In this document: piece by piece, positions 8,899 to 17,682 of the stretch
How the letters are laid out: the number at the start of each line of letters is the position of its first letter
Numbering within the stretch: the stretch's first letter is position 1
Assembly: GCA_016213665.1 (NCBI GenBank)
Contig: JACQZX010000045.1
Location: forward strand, 1 to 64,000
Origin: Actinomycetota bacterium
GTDB lineage: Bacteria > Actinomycetota > Acidimicrobiia > Acidimicrobiales > Ilumatobacteraceae
DNA: 64,000 nucleotides
Direction of reading: 5' to 3'
Notes under the pieces: model-generated
The model's input: only the letters and a program-made list of their open reading frames with translations
Database searches by the model: none
Told to the model about the DNA's origin: nothing
Position numbers and translations under genes: made by a program

Positions 8899-9563
8899 AG
8901 GTGATCATCGCCGGGGCGGGAAGTGTTGGTCGATACATGGCCGAACAGTTACAGGAGTCCGGCCATCACGTGACTCTCATCGACAACGACGCCGGCGTAA
9001 TTGCCAGTTGCCGTCAGCAGGTTTCCGCGAGCGGGGTCACCTGGTTTCTTGGCGATGCATGCGAGCTGACGACGCTGAGTGCCGTCGGCTGCTCCGACGC
9101 CGACGTGGTGGCGGCGGTCACGGGTGACGACGAGGACAACCTGGTGGTCTCGTTGCTTTCGAAGCAGGAGTTTGCGGTGCCGAGAGTGTTGGCCCGTGTC
9201 AACAATCCGAAGAACGAATGGATGTTCAACGACATGTGGGGAGTCGACGTTTCGGTCTCGACGCCGCATCTGTTGACCGGATTGGTCGAGGAAGCGGTCA
9301 CCGTTGGTTCGTTCGTACGTCTGCTGAGTTTGGAAGGCGGCCGGGCTCGGCTTGCCGAGGTCACGTTGGCGGGTAGCTCGCCGGCGATCGCCAAGGAACT
9401 AGCCGATGTCGGTCTGCCGCGGGAGGCGACGGTCGTTGCCGTGTTGCGCGATGGGCACGTGGTCGTCCCGCGTGACGACACGGTCCTGCGCGAAGGCGAC
9501 GAAGTGCTCGTACTTGTCACCGGAGGCGTCGAGGACGAGGTTCGCAAGGCCTTGGTCGGCTAG
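8895..9563 (+). CDS. trkA: TrkA-type K+ transporter regulator, second copy
   Basis: 222 residues, again TrkA_N (IIAGAGSVGRYMAEQL, residues 3-18) plus TrkA_C (LREGDEVLVLVTGG near the end). It overlaps the preceding trkA stop by 4 bases (GTGA). Tandem single-domain TrkA proteins are also seen in mycobacteria, as CeoB and CeoC. The two copies differ over most of their length, so they are paralogues that probably form a heteromer rather than a recent duplication. Confidence 0.9.
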   Translation: MKVIIAGAGSVGRYMAEQLQESGHHVTLIDNDAGVIASCRQQVSASGVTWFLGDACELTTLSAVGCSDADVVAAVTGDDEDNLVVSLLSKQEFAVPRVLARVNNPKNEWMFNDMWGVDVSVSTPHLLTGLVEEAVTVGSFVRLLSLEGGRARLAEVTLAGSSPAIAKELADVGLPREATVVAVLRDGHVVVPRDDTVLREGDEVLVLVTGGVEDEVRKALVG

Positions 9564-9565
9564 GA

Positions 9566-9901
9566 ATGGCGACCCAGCGCCGCAGGAACCGTGACAGCGA
9601 GGCGGCGGCGGTGGGCGATGAGCCGATGTCGGTTGCGATCTCGGAGGTGGCGGCTCGCCAACGCGTCTGCATTTGCGGCAAGGTGACGCGCATGACTGCC
9701 AGACCTACGTCAGGACAGCCGGCACTGGCGGTGTCGATCACCGACGACACGGGCTCGGTGACAGCGGTGTGGACCGGTCGACGATCGATTGGCGGCGTCA
9801 CGCTCGGCAGGCGCATCGCGATCGAAGGTGTCGCCGGCTTGCACGGTGCCCACCTCGAGTTCACCAACCCCAACTACACGCTTTTGCCACGCCACGTTTA
9901 G
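9566..9901 (+). CDS. OB-fold nucleic acid-binding domain protein
   Basis: 111 residues. The central part (RVCICGKVTRMTARPTSG ... LAVSITDDTGSVTAVWTG ... GRRIAIEGV) has the strand pattern of a tRNA_anti/OB-fold domain. The start follows the trkA stop by two bases, so it belongs to the same transcript. Actinobacteria often carry such a protein beside trkA pairs; whether it links to potassium control or is just a passenger is unknown. It ends 5 bases before the stop of the convergent regulator gene. Confidence 0.75.
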   Translation: MATQRRRNRDSEAAAVGDEPMSVAISEVAARQRVCICGKVTRMTARPTSGQPALAVSITDDTGSVTAVWTGRRSIGGVTLGRRIAIEGVAGLHGAHLEFTNPNYTLLPRHV

Positions 9902-9906
9902 GCGGG

Positions 9907-12900
9907 CTAGGACCACTCGACGAGTTTCCAGGGTTCGAGGTCGCCGCCCTCGAGCAGATCAAGTCTGCGCAGCCAACCCGGCATGCCAACCTCGGTCGCC
10001 TTTCGGCGAGCGTCGAGCATGACAGTTGTCGCCCGATCGGCGTCGCCGACTGCTGCGCGACTGAGCAAGACGGTGGCCAGCTCCAATCGGGCGATGGCGC
10101 CGAACGTTGGCGAGTTGATTCGGTCGCACAGAGCAACCGCGTTCGTCAGGTGTGTGATCGCACTGTCGAGATCGCCCGTGGTCGCCGCAAGTATCCCCAG
10201 TGCCGTGTCGAACGGACCGTAGAACCAGGCGTTGCCATTCACGAAGAACTTGCCGGCGTACCCTGCAAATTCGGTGGCGAGGGCGGCGGATGCCGTCGCG
10301 TCGTCGAGTCGCCGAAGAGCCTCGGCGGCCACACCGACACTGGCAGGAATGGTCCAATCTGGAAGATGTGGCCGCTGGGTGGACCAACGCTGCCAATGCC
10401 GGCGAACCTCGTCGACGTCACCGGCCATACCGAGGTACCCAAGGTAGGGCGCCATCATTTCCGGAAGCTGACTGACTCCCAACTCCCAAGCGCGTTGCGC
10501 GCCGCGCCAATCTCCGCGTAGATGATTGACTTGCGCTCGTCCGATCATGGCGTTTACCCGCACGAGAACGCGATCGGTATTGTTCGCCTCCGCGCGGTCG
10601 GTCACGAGCTCTGCCGCGGCGAGGTTGCCCTCAATCGCAGAGCGAGCCAGGCGCACACAGTCGACGAAGTCGGTGCACAGCTCACCGATCGTTGCCACCC
10701 GTCGGAGCCCGCTGGTCTCAAGGTCGGCGAGCATGCGTTGCACGACGGCGTCGGTACCCGTCATGTCGCCGAGGGCAGTCAGGCCCTCCGCGAGAATTCC
10801 GTAGGCCCCGATGTTCGAGCGAGTCAATCCACAAGAAATCGACTCCTCGCTCGCCTTCAGCTGAGCGTCGAAGTCGAGGTTGCGAGCGGTAACCGCGACT
10901 ACCGCTGCGGCAGTCCGTCGAACATCAAGGGCGCCAACTCGGTCCGCCATGTCGTACGCCTCGCGGGCGAGTGCCGCGCCCTGATCGCCGGCGGCCGGAA
11001 TCTGCCACTCGGCCAGCCGTGACAGCACGGCGGCGCGCTGCTGCGAGTCGCCGTCGGGCAGTAATGTGAGAGCGCTGCGTAACTGTTGCGGGCCACGCAC
11101 GTCGCCGTAGCTCTGCCAAACACCGACCGTGCCGCCGTATTCAAGAGCCGCGAGCGCTGCAGTCTCACCGTCGCCGTCGCCATGCGCGATCTGGAAAGCC
11201 TCGCCGATTGCGTCACGTGCCTCCGGAAACCTGCCGTTGGCTTCAAGTCCGCGACCGAGGAGAATCAACAATGCAGTTCGCTGCGTGTGCGGAACGTTTC
11301 CGAGGACGGCGATATCGAGGCCGCGGCGGGCCAGGGTAATCGCTTCCTCGGCGGCGGCGATCGAGAGGGCGTGCTCAGCGGCCAAGGTGGCGTACCGAAC
11401 GGCTCGCTCCGTCTCGCCCATGATCGCCGCCTCGCCAAAGTGATAAGCAAGCAAGCTGAGCGGTGGGTCGGGTTCGGATTCAAAGGCGGTGCCGGCCGCT
11501 TGGTGCAGGCGCACTCTTCGGTTGGTTCCGAGCTCGTCGACCAACACGGTGCGAACCAGCGCGTGTGCGAAGGAGTACCGGCCGGATCGGCCGACTACCT
11601 CGCTGATGAGGCGTGCTTGTTCTGCCGGCTCAAGGGCCTGCAGAACTGCCCCGATCGGCTCGCCGACGACTTTGCTGAGCAAGCCCACATCGAACTCGCG
11701 ACCGAGAACGGAAGCCGCACCAAGCATCGCGTTGGTCGGTTCCGGCAGCTCGCTCAGGCGACGACCAACGACCTCGCGCACACCATCGGGCAGGCCTGCC
11801 TCGTCGAGAGCGACGGCCACCTTCCACCGGCCGTCGACCTGGACCAGCGCTCCGGTCTCGATGAGGTGGCGCAGGACTTCGCCGAAGAAGAACGGATTGC
11901 CTTCCGTCTCTCGTTGCAGGAGTGACGCGTAGGCAATTTCCTCCGGGTCGAGCTCATGGCCGCCGGCGAGCGTCAAGAGTTCGTTGACTCCATCAGTGTC
12001 CAGCCCCGACAATGCGATTCTCGTCGCTCCGCGCACTCGACGAAGGTCGGCCAGGGTGTTGGCGAGCGGATGTGATCTGTCAATGTCGGTGTCTCGATAC
12101 GTGGCGAGAACCAGTACGGAGCTCGGCAGATCGCTGCGCAGGAAGTGCAAGAGCAGCAGCAAGGTCGATCGGTCGGACCAATGCACGTCGTCGAGGATCA
12201 ACAGCACCGGGGTATCAGCAGACATCGTGCTCAGCAACCAGGTTACAGCGTCGAACAACAACAGGCGCTCAGTTTCCGGATCCGTATTGATGATCGGCGG
12301 AACGTTTGCCATTCGGCGGCCGAGTTCCGGCGCGACCCGGCAGATCTCGCCGCCGTGTTGAGCAACGTGATGGACAAGTACCTCATCGGGAGCACTGCGC
12401 ACCAGACCACGCAGCGCCTCGCGCCACGGACCATACGGTGCATCAACATGTTCGTCGGCGCGACCGAGCATGACGACTGCTCCTTGGCCGTGAGCTTCGC
12501 GCGCGAGTTCGGTGACCAATCGGGTCTTGCCGATGCCCGGTTCACCGCCGACCAGCACGATGCGACGATCCTTCTCGGCGGTCACCGCCTTCCATTCCTC
12601 ACGCAGTTGATTCAGCGCGGCGTGGCGGCCGGAGAATGGCAACTGCGCCGGATCCGCGATCAGCGGTGTGGGAAGCGGCGTCGACATGGCGTCGAGTGGA
12701 GTCCAGCCGACCGCGCTGACATCGAGCGGATGTGCAAGCCCCTTCAGCTCTATCGCGCCCATCGAGCGGAACTCGTGTCCGCCGCGGTTGCCCGCCAACA
12801 GTCGCACGACTTCGCTGACCAGGATCTGGCCGGCCTCGGCCGCGGCACAGAGTCGCGAACTCTCGACCACCGGCACGCCGAACCAATCGCCGTTCTCGAA

Positions 12901-13206
12901 TGTCGCGTCGCCCGCCGAGATGCCGACACGTATCGCCAGCCGATCGGACTCCCTTCGGCGACCGGCAGCGTCGACTGCCCGTTGCATCGCCACAGCGGCG
13001 ACGACGGCATCCGATGCGCTGGTGAACGAGACCATCAGTCCATCGCCGAGGTTCTTCACGACCTCGCCGCCCAACGCCTCGACCTCGCGCGACAACTCCG
13101 AGAAGTGGCGGCGGCGCAACTCGTCGAACACTTCGTCGCCGAGTCGTCCGAGCAGCGCGGTCGATTCAACGATGTCGGTGAAACAGATGACAACGGTGCC
13201 GGCCAT
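9907..13206 (-). CDS. Adenylate cyclase-domain/ATPase fusion regulator
   Basis: 1099 residues. Residues 1-165 form a class III nucleotide cyclase domain with the metal-binding Asp11 in FTDIVEST and Asp55 in NLGDGL. The usual Asn of the G-x-x-V-N-x-A-x-R motif is Val here (GVPVVESSR), so cyclase activity is doubtful. A STAND/AAA-type ATPase follows, with Walker A GGEPGIGKT at about 220-228 and Walker B VLLILDDVHW at about 334-343. The last 600 residues are helical and TPR-like. This design is common in actinobacteria as a signalling scaffold or regulator. No LuxR-type HTH is visible at the C-terminus. The ATG at 13206 starts four residues before the first cyclase strand. Confidence 0.85.
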   Translation of the reverse strand: MAGTVVICFTDIVESTALLGRLGDEVFDELRRRHFSELSREVEALGGEVVKNLGDGLMVSFTSASDAVVAAVAMQRAVDAAGRRRESDRLAIRVGISAGDATFENGDWFGVPVVESSRLCAAAEAGQILVSEVVRLLAGNRGGHEFRSMGAIELKGLAHPLDVSAVGWTPLDAMSTPLPTPLIADPAQLPFSGRHAALNQLREEWKAVTAEKDRRIVLVGGEPGIGKTRLVTELAREAHGQGAVVMLGRADEHVDAPYGPWREALRGLVRSAPDEVLVHHVAQHGGEICRVAPELGRRMANVPPIINTDPETERLLLFDAVTWLLSTMSADTPVLLILDDVHWSDRSTLLLLLHFLRSDLPSSVLVLATYRDTDIDRSHPLANTLADLRRVRGATRIALSGLDTDGVNELLTLAGGHELDPEEIAYASLLQRETEGNPFFFGEVLRHLIETGALVQVDGRWKVAVALDEAGLPDGVREVVGRRLSELPEPTNAMLGAASVLGREFDVGLLSKVVGEPIGAVLQALEPAEQARLISEVVGRSGRYSFAHALVRTVLVDELGTNRRVRLHQAAGTAFESEPDPPLSLLAYHFGEAAIMGETERAVRYATLAAEHALSIAAAEEAITLARRGLDIAVLGNVPHTQRTALLILLGRGLEANGRFPEARDAIGEAFQIAHGDGDGETAALAALEYGGTVGVWQSYGDVRGPQQLRSALTLLPDGDSQQRAAVLSRLAEWQIPAAGDQGAALAREAYDMADRVGALDVRRTAAAVVAVTARNLDFDAQLKASEESISCGLTRSNIGAYGILAEGLTALGDMTGTDAVVQRMLADLETSGLRRVATIGELCTDFVDCVRLARSAIEGNLAAAELVTDRAEANNTDRVLVRVNAMIGRAQVNHLRGDWRGAQRAWELGVSQLPEMMAPYLGYLGMAGDVDEVRRHWQRWSTQRPHLPDWTIPASVGVAAEALRRLDDATASAALATEFAGYAGKFFVNGNAWFYGPFDTALGILAATTGDLDSAITHLTNAVALCDRINSPTFGAIARLELATVLLSRAAVGDADRATTVMLDARRKATEVGMPGWLRRLDLLEGGDLEPWKLVEWS

Positions 13207-13243
13207 GTAGGCCGGAACAGTAGTCGGCGTGGTGCGCCGACAA

Positions 13244-13318
13244 TTCTGGGGCTAGATCGTCCCAAACGAGCTTCCGGGGCTGGATCGTTCCGGAGACCGG
13301 AACGATCCGCGCCCAGAA
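13244..13318. repeat. Three copies of a 20-bp element in the divergent promoter region
   Basis: Copies lie at 13244-13263 (TTCTGGGGCTAGATCGTCCC) and 13272-13291 (TTCCGGGGCTGGATCGTTCC), 28 bp apart, with an inverted copy at 13299-13318. The second and third pair as a perfect 12-bp stem (13282-13293 with 13297-13308) around a 3-base loop. They lie between the regulator start and the thiolase promoter. They may be an operator array or a structured repeat. Confidence 0.6.
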
Positions 13319-13369
13319 ACCGGCGCTCGCAATGGTCGACTGAGCTTTCGGCTACGGCCGACGGCTGGG

Positions 13370-13375
13370 TACGCT
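13370..13375 (+). promoter_or_regulatory. -10 box, probable leaderless thiolase promoter
   Basis: TACGCT ends 7 bases before the thiolase ATG, and the spacer is mostly C with no ribosome binding site. Confidence 0.45.
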
Positions 13376-13382
13376 GCCCCCC

Positions 13383-14588
13383 ATGACAGAAGCAGTGATC
13401 GTCGCCACCACCCGAAGTCCTATCGGCCGCGCCAACAAGGGGTCGCTGATCAGCATGCGCCCCGACGACATGAGCGCGCAGATCGTGAAGGCGCTCATGG
13501 CCAAGGTGCCTCAGGTCAAGGCGGCCGATGTCGACGACTTGATGATGGGTATCGGGCAACCGGCAGGCGAGGGCGGATTCAACATCGCTCGCGTCGTGGC
13601 GGTGCTCGCCGGTCTTGGCGATGTTCCGGGCGTCACCGTGAACCGCTACTGCTCGAGCAGCTTGCAGACGATCCGCATGGCGTTTCACGCAATCAAGGCC
13701 GGCGAGGGCGACTGCTTCATCGCCGCCGGCGTCGAGACGGTCAGCCGTTACGCCAACGGCGCCAGCGACCTGGCGCCGAACGCGATCTTCAAGCCAGCCG
13801 GCGAGCGAACCAAGGCCCGCGCCCAGGGCGGCCAAGGGAAGTGGGCTCCACCCGAGGGCCTGCCCGACATGTACATCGCCATGGGCCAGACCGCCGAGAA
13901 CGTCGTCGAGCAGGAAGGCGTCACTCGCGAAGAGATGGACCGCTTCGGAGTTCGCAGCCAGAACCTGGCCTGTGAGCACCAGGACAACGGGTTCTTCGAG
14001 CGCGAGATCACTCCGTTGACGCTGGCCGATGGCACGATCGTGGCCAAGGACGACGGCCCGCGGGCCGGAACCAACTACGAAACGGTCAGCCAACTGAAGC
14101 CGGTGTTCCGCCCCGATGGCACGATCACGGCAGGTAACGCCTGCCCGCTCAACGATGGTGCTGCGGCCGTGATGGTGATGAGCGATCGCAAGGCCAAGCA
14201 GTTGGGGCTGAAGCCGTTGGCGCGCATCGTGGCGTCGGGCGTCTCCGGGCTCAACCCGGAGATCATGGGCCTTGGGCCGATCGAGGCTTGCCGCCAGGCC
14301 CTCGGTCGCGCCGGCATGACGATGGATCAGATCGACCTGGTCGAGATCAACGAGGCTTTCGCCGCGCAGGTGATTCCTTCGGCGAAGCACCTTGGCATCG
14401 ACATCGATCGTCAGCTCAACAAGCACGGTGGTGCCATCGCTCTCGGCCACCCATTTGGAATGACCGGTGCTCGCATCATGACCACGCTCATCAACGGCTT
14501 GCAGTTCGAGGACAAGACCTACGGGCTCGAGAGCATGTGCGTCGGTGGCGGCCAGGGCATGGCCATGGTGGTCGAGCGCCTCAGCTGA
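13383..14588 (+). CDS. Acetyl-CoA C-acyltransferase (thiolase)
   Basis: 401 residues, the normal length for a thiolase. The acylated Cys90 is in NRYCSSSLQT, the catalytic His in GGAIALGHPFGMTGAR and the C-terminal Cys in CVGGGQGMAMVVE. The NEAFAAQ motif is also present. It catalyses thiolytic cleavage or condensation of acyl-CoA in fatty acid degradation or acetoacetyl-CoA formation; chain length is not readable from sequence. No beta-oxidation partner is adjacent. Its 3' end overlaps the convergent MFS gene by 8 bases. Confidence 0.93.
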   Translation: MTEAVIVATTRSPIGRANKGSLISMRPDDMSAQIVKALMAKVPQVKAADVDDLMMGIGQPAGEGGFNIARVVAVLAGLGDVPGVTVNRYCSSSLQTIRMAFHAIKAGEGDCFIAAGVETVSRYANGASDLAPNAIFKPAGERTKARAQGGQGKWAPPEGLPDMYIAMGQTAENVVEQEGVTREEMDRFGVRSQNLACEHQDNGFFEREITPLTLADGTIVAKDDGPRAGTNYETVSQLKPVFRPDGTITAGNACPLNDGAAAVMVMSDRKAKQLGLKPLARIVASGVSGLNPEIMGLGPIEACRQALGRAGMTMDQIDLVEINEAFAAQVIPSAKHLGIDIDRQLNKHGGAIALGHPFGMTGARIMTTLINGLQFEDKTYGLESMCVGGGQGMAMVVERLS

Positions 14589-15789
14589 GTTCGGGACTCA
14601 GGTTGCCATCGAGCGCCACGGTGGCGACTGCTTCTGCGGCACGGCCGACTCGCGCCTGCCACAACGACAAGATCGCGAACAACGCCACCCCGCCGGCGGC
14701 GATGGAGTACAACCACGCCGCACCGAGCAGTTTGTACAACGTTCCAGCGCTGTAGGCCGTGACGGCAGCAATCAGCAGGTTGGACCCGCCGGCCAAACCC
14801 TGAGCCGCGGCAGCACGCCCCAACGGTGCGGCGGCGGCAACCATCGATTGCGAGGCCGGCACGCCCAGTGCCTGCAGGCAGCCTTCCACGACGGTGAGTA
14901 CCAAGATCAGAATCGGCGCGGCCAGCAGGCCGTACGAGGCTGTGACCGGTGCAACCAGCATTGTGCTCACGAAAGCCACCCGCACGGCTCCGCGACGATC
15001 AGAGAGTCTCCCGCCGGCGGTTGCAAGCAAAGTGAACGGAATGCCGTAGGCGAGGAACGTGAGACCGATCAACATGTCGGACGCGCCGCGATCGGTCAGA
15101 TAGACATCGAGAGTGGCATCGTAGAAACCGACCGGCAGGAACAGGGCGACGCTCATCAGAACGCCGGCGCGAACGCGCGGTAGACGCAGCAGATCGAGGG
15201 CGAGTCGGCGCGGCTCGCCGCTTTCCCGGTCGATGAATGGTTGCGGCAACTTACGCGGAGCGAGTAGTGCTGCGCCGGCCAGCGCGAAGGCGCCCGTGAC
15301 CAGAAAGGGCACCTTCAGCCCGAATGGCCCAACCAGGAAGCCGCCGATCACAGGGCCGGTCACGAATCCGGCCAACTCGACTCCGCTCATCGTGCCGAGG
15401 CGCTCGGCGACGTTCTCCGGGCTGATGCTGATCGCGATTGCGCGCGCGGCCGGGAGAAACAGGCTGTTCGACAAGCCGGTGACGGCGCGCGACGCGACGA
15501 GCGTGATCAGCGAGGCGGACATCGCGAAGAGCACGCTTCCCAATACCGCGGCACCGAGTCCGGCGAGCAGCAACGCCTTCGAGTGGCCGCGATCGGCGAA
15601 TGGTGCCAGCACGATCTGACCGATCAACCCGACCAGGAAGCCACTACCTGCGATCAGGCCGAGGCCGCCGTCGCTGAACCCGTATCGATCCTGCAGGTTG
15701 CTGAGCAACGAGAACACGACGCTGTTGGCGATGCCGATGCTCGCAGTGGCGACTAGTAGGGGATACCAACCAGCGGGTCGCCGGCTCAC
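14581..15789 (-). CDS. MFS transporter
   Basis: 402 residues with about twelve hydrophobic helices. It has an MFS-type loop 2-3 motif (PFADRGHSKALLLAG) and a loop 8-9 counterpart (GGRLSDRRGAVR). The GTG at 15789 is chosen because it overlaps the upstream gene's stop (GTGA) and begins just before the first helix; the open frame further upstream is Arg-rich shadow sequence. The substrate is unknown. It is the last gene of a leftward unit headed by DAHP synthase. Confidence 0.85.
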   Translation of the reverse strand: MSRRPAGWYPLLVATASIGIANSVVFSLLSNLQDRYGFSDGGLGLIAGSGFLVGLIGQIVLAPFADRGHSKALLLAGLGAAVLGSVLFAMSASLITLVASRAVTGLSNSLFLPAARAIAISISPENVAERLGTMSGVELAGFVTGPVIGGFLVGPFGLKVPFLVTGAFALAGAALLAPRKLPQPFIDRESGEPRRLALDLLRLPRVRAGVLMSVALFLPVGFYDATLDVYLTDRGASDMLIGLTFLAYGIPFTLLATAGGRLSDRRGAVRVAFVSTMLVAPVTASYGLLAAPILILVLTVVEGCLQALGVPASQSMVAAAAPLGRAAAAQGLAGGSNLLIAAVTAYSAGTLYKLLGAAWLYSIAAGGVALFAILSLWQARVGRAAEAVATVALDGNLSPELS

Positions 15790-16289
15790 GACGAGCCGGG
15801 AGACGACGGGCCGCGAGGGGTGCCTTCTGTCGGGGGTGGCGCGGGGGAGAAGGGCTCGGCGCGCACCCGCACCATTTCCGGTTCGCCGTCGAACTGCACC
15901 GCCCGCAGCAGGTATTGAAAGCCGCCGGCACAGAGCTCGGCTAAGCACCAACACCCGGGCGCGTCGCACTCGCCGTCACCGATCGGGTGCAGCGCATCGA
16001 TGTCGAGGCCGGCGCTCTCTGCTTCCGCGTGCCACAACGAGACCAGACCGCGTCGCAGCTCGGGATCATCGACGAGGTCGGTGCCGTGCAAGCACAGTTC
16101 GACCGTTGTGACCGTGACATGTTGCACCTGCGTCAGGTTGACGACGTCGCCGTTGATCTCACCGTCGAGCATCACCACGACTGGTCCATCGCTGGCAGCA
16201 ACACCGCCGATGAATCCGTAGCGCACCAACGGGAGACCGTCGTCGCCGGTGCACTCGTAGCGAATGCGGTCGCCGGCAGTGAAGTTCAT
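15786..16289 (-). CDS. Conserved-looking hypothetical protein, 167 residues
   Basis: I do not recognise this protein. It starts at an ATG overlapping the DAHP synthase stop (ATGA) and ends in a GTGA overlap with the MFS gene, so it is translated as part of that operon. The N-terminal half is beta-rich (GDRIRYECTGDDGLPLVRYGFIGG). The C-terminal half has a Cys cluster (ECDAPGCWCLAELC) that could hold metal or form disulphides, and it ends in a Pro/Gly/Ser-rich tail. There is no signal peptide or membrane segment. Confidence 0.7.
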   Translation of the reverse strand: MNFTAGDRIRYECTGDDGLPLVRYGFIGGVAASDGPVVVMLDGEINGDVVNLTQVQHVTVTTVELCLHGTDLVDDPELRRGLVSLWHAEAESAGLDIDALHPIGDGECDAPGCWCLAELCAGGFQYLLRAVQFDGEPEMVRVRAEPFSPAPPPTEGTPRGPSSPGSS

Positions 16290-17641
16290 GCGAGGCCGGT
16301 GCCGCGCAGGTTCTCGGCGACGTGAAATGCGAGGTCGAGACTTTGGCGGGCATTGAGACGCGGGTCGCATACCGTCTGGTAACGGTCGTCGAGTTGGCTG
16401 TCGAGAATCTTGTCGGCTCCACCGGTGCACTCGGTCACGTTGTCGCCGGTGAGTTCCACATGGATGCCGCCTGGCCAGGTGCCCTCCGCTTTGTGGGCGC
16501 GCACGAAACCGTCGATCTCACTGGTGAGCGATGCGAAGTCGCGGGTCTTGCGGCCGGTGGCGCTGGTGGTTGTGTTGCCGTGCATCGGATCGCACGCCCA
16601 CACGACCGGCTGATTGGCTTCGCGGACTGCGCGCAGGAGCGGTCGCAGCGCATCTTCGACGTGTTCGTAGCCCATGCGGCTGATCAAGGTCAGCCGGCCG
16701 GGGATGCGTGCCGGGTTGAGCCGCTCGCACAGATCGAGCACGTATTCGGGAGTCGTGCCAGGCCCGATCTTGCAGCCAAGCGGATTGCCGACGCCGCGCA
16801 AGAACTCGACATGCGCTGAGTCGAGCTGGCGGGTGCGGTCGCCGACCCACAGCATGTGGGCGGAACAGTCGTACCAAGCGCCGGTGAGCGAGTCCTGGCG
16901 GGTGAGCGCTTCCTCGTAGCCGAGCAGCAAGGCTTCGTGGCTGGTGTAGACGTCGGTCTCGTGCAGTTGGTGGTTACGTTCCGTGTCGACCCCGCAGGCG
17001 CGCATGAAACGTAGGGCGCGGTCAATCTCGTCGGCGATCTGCTCGTAGCGCTGGCCCTCGGGGCTGCTCGACACAAACTCCTGGGTCCAAGCATGTACCC
17101 GGCCGAGGTCGGCGAAACCGCCCTTGGTGAACGCCCGCAACAGGTTGAGCGTGGCCGCCGATTGGTTGTAGGCCTGCACCAGACGATCGGGGCTGGGAAC
17201 TCGCGCCGCTTCGGTGGGAGCGTCGCCGTTCACGATGTGGCCGCGGAAACTCGGCAGCTCTCGCTCGCCGACCATCTCGACTGCGCTCGAGCGCGGCTTG
17301 GCAAACTGGCCAGCGATGCGGCCGACCTTGACCACCGGCACGCCGAGCGAATAGGTGAGCACCACCGACATCTGCAGAATGACGCGCAGCTTCTCGCGGA
17401 TATTCACGGCCGAGAACTCTTCGAAGCTCTCCGCGCAGTCACCGGCCTGTAGCAGGAACGCGTTTCCGGCCGCGACCTGCGCCAAGCCCGCCTGCAACGA
17501 ACGCGCCTCGCCGGCGAATACCAGCGGGGGATACGAGGCGATCTGCTTCAGTGCGCGATCAAGGTCGGCCTGATCGGGCCATTGCGGCTGCTGCTGCGCG
17601 TGAAACGCGTGCCACGAAGAAGGACTCCATGCTTTGGCCAC
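16286..17641 (-). CDS. aroG: Class II 3-deoxy-7-phosphoheptulonate (DAHP) synthase
   Basis: 451 residues. It condenses phosphoenolpyruvate with erythrose 4-phosphate in the first step of the shikimate pathway. Class II (plant/Mycobacterium type) hallmarks are QAGDCAESF with the metal-binding Cys69, KVGRIAGQFAKPRS, and WACDPMHGNT. The GTG at 17641 is preceded by TAGCCT at a leaderless spacing (7 bases). It heads a leftward operon with an unknown protein and an MFS transporter, both joined by 4-base overlaps. Confidence 0.95.
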   Translation of the reverse strand: MAKAWSPSSWHAFHAQQQPQWPDQADLDRALKQIASYPPLVFAGEARSLQAGLAQVAAGNAFLLQAGDCAESFEEFSAVNIREKLRVILQMSVVLTYSLGVPVVKVGRIAGQFAKPRSSAVEMVGERELPSFRGHIVNGDAPTEAARVPSPDRLVQAYNQSAATLNLLRAFTKGGFADLGRVHAWTQEFVSSSPEGQRYEQIADEIDRALRFMRACGVDTERNHQLHETDVYTSHEALLLGYEEALTRQDSLTGAWYDCSAHMLWVGDRTRQLDSAHVEFLRGVGNPLGCKIGPGTTPEYVLDLCERLNPARIPGRLTLISRMGYEHVEDALRPLLRAVREANQPVVWACDPMHGNTTTSATGRKTRDFASLTSEIDGFVRAHKAEGTWPGGIHVELTGDNVTECTGGADKILDSQLDDRYQTVCDPRLNARQSLDLAFHVAENLRGTGLA

Positions 17642-17648
17642 GCTGGAA

Positions 17649-17654
17649 AGGCTA
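17649..17654 (-). promoter_or_regulatory. -10 box, probable leaderless DAHP synthase promoter
   Basis: On the minus strand TAGCCT ends 7 bases before the GTG at 17641, with no ribosome binding site between them. Confidence 0.4.
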
Positions 17655-17682
17655 TCGGCAGGTGTCGCCGGCCGGGTTTAGC

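Noticed and set aside
4031-9901. A full kdpFABC operon
   Set aside because: No P-type ATPase, KdpA or KdpC sequence is present; only the kinase and regulator resemble the Kdp system.
12145-13386. Plus-strand open frame of about 413 codons
   Set aside because: Antisense to the cyclase-ATPase gene with its Walker and cyclase motifs.
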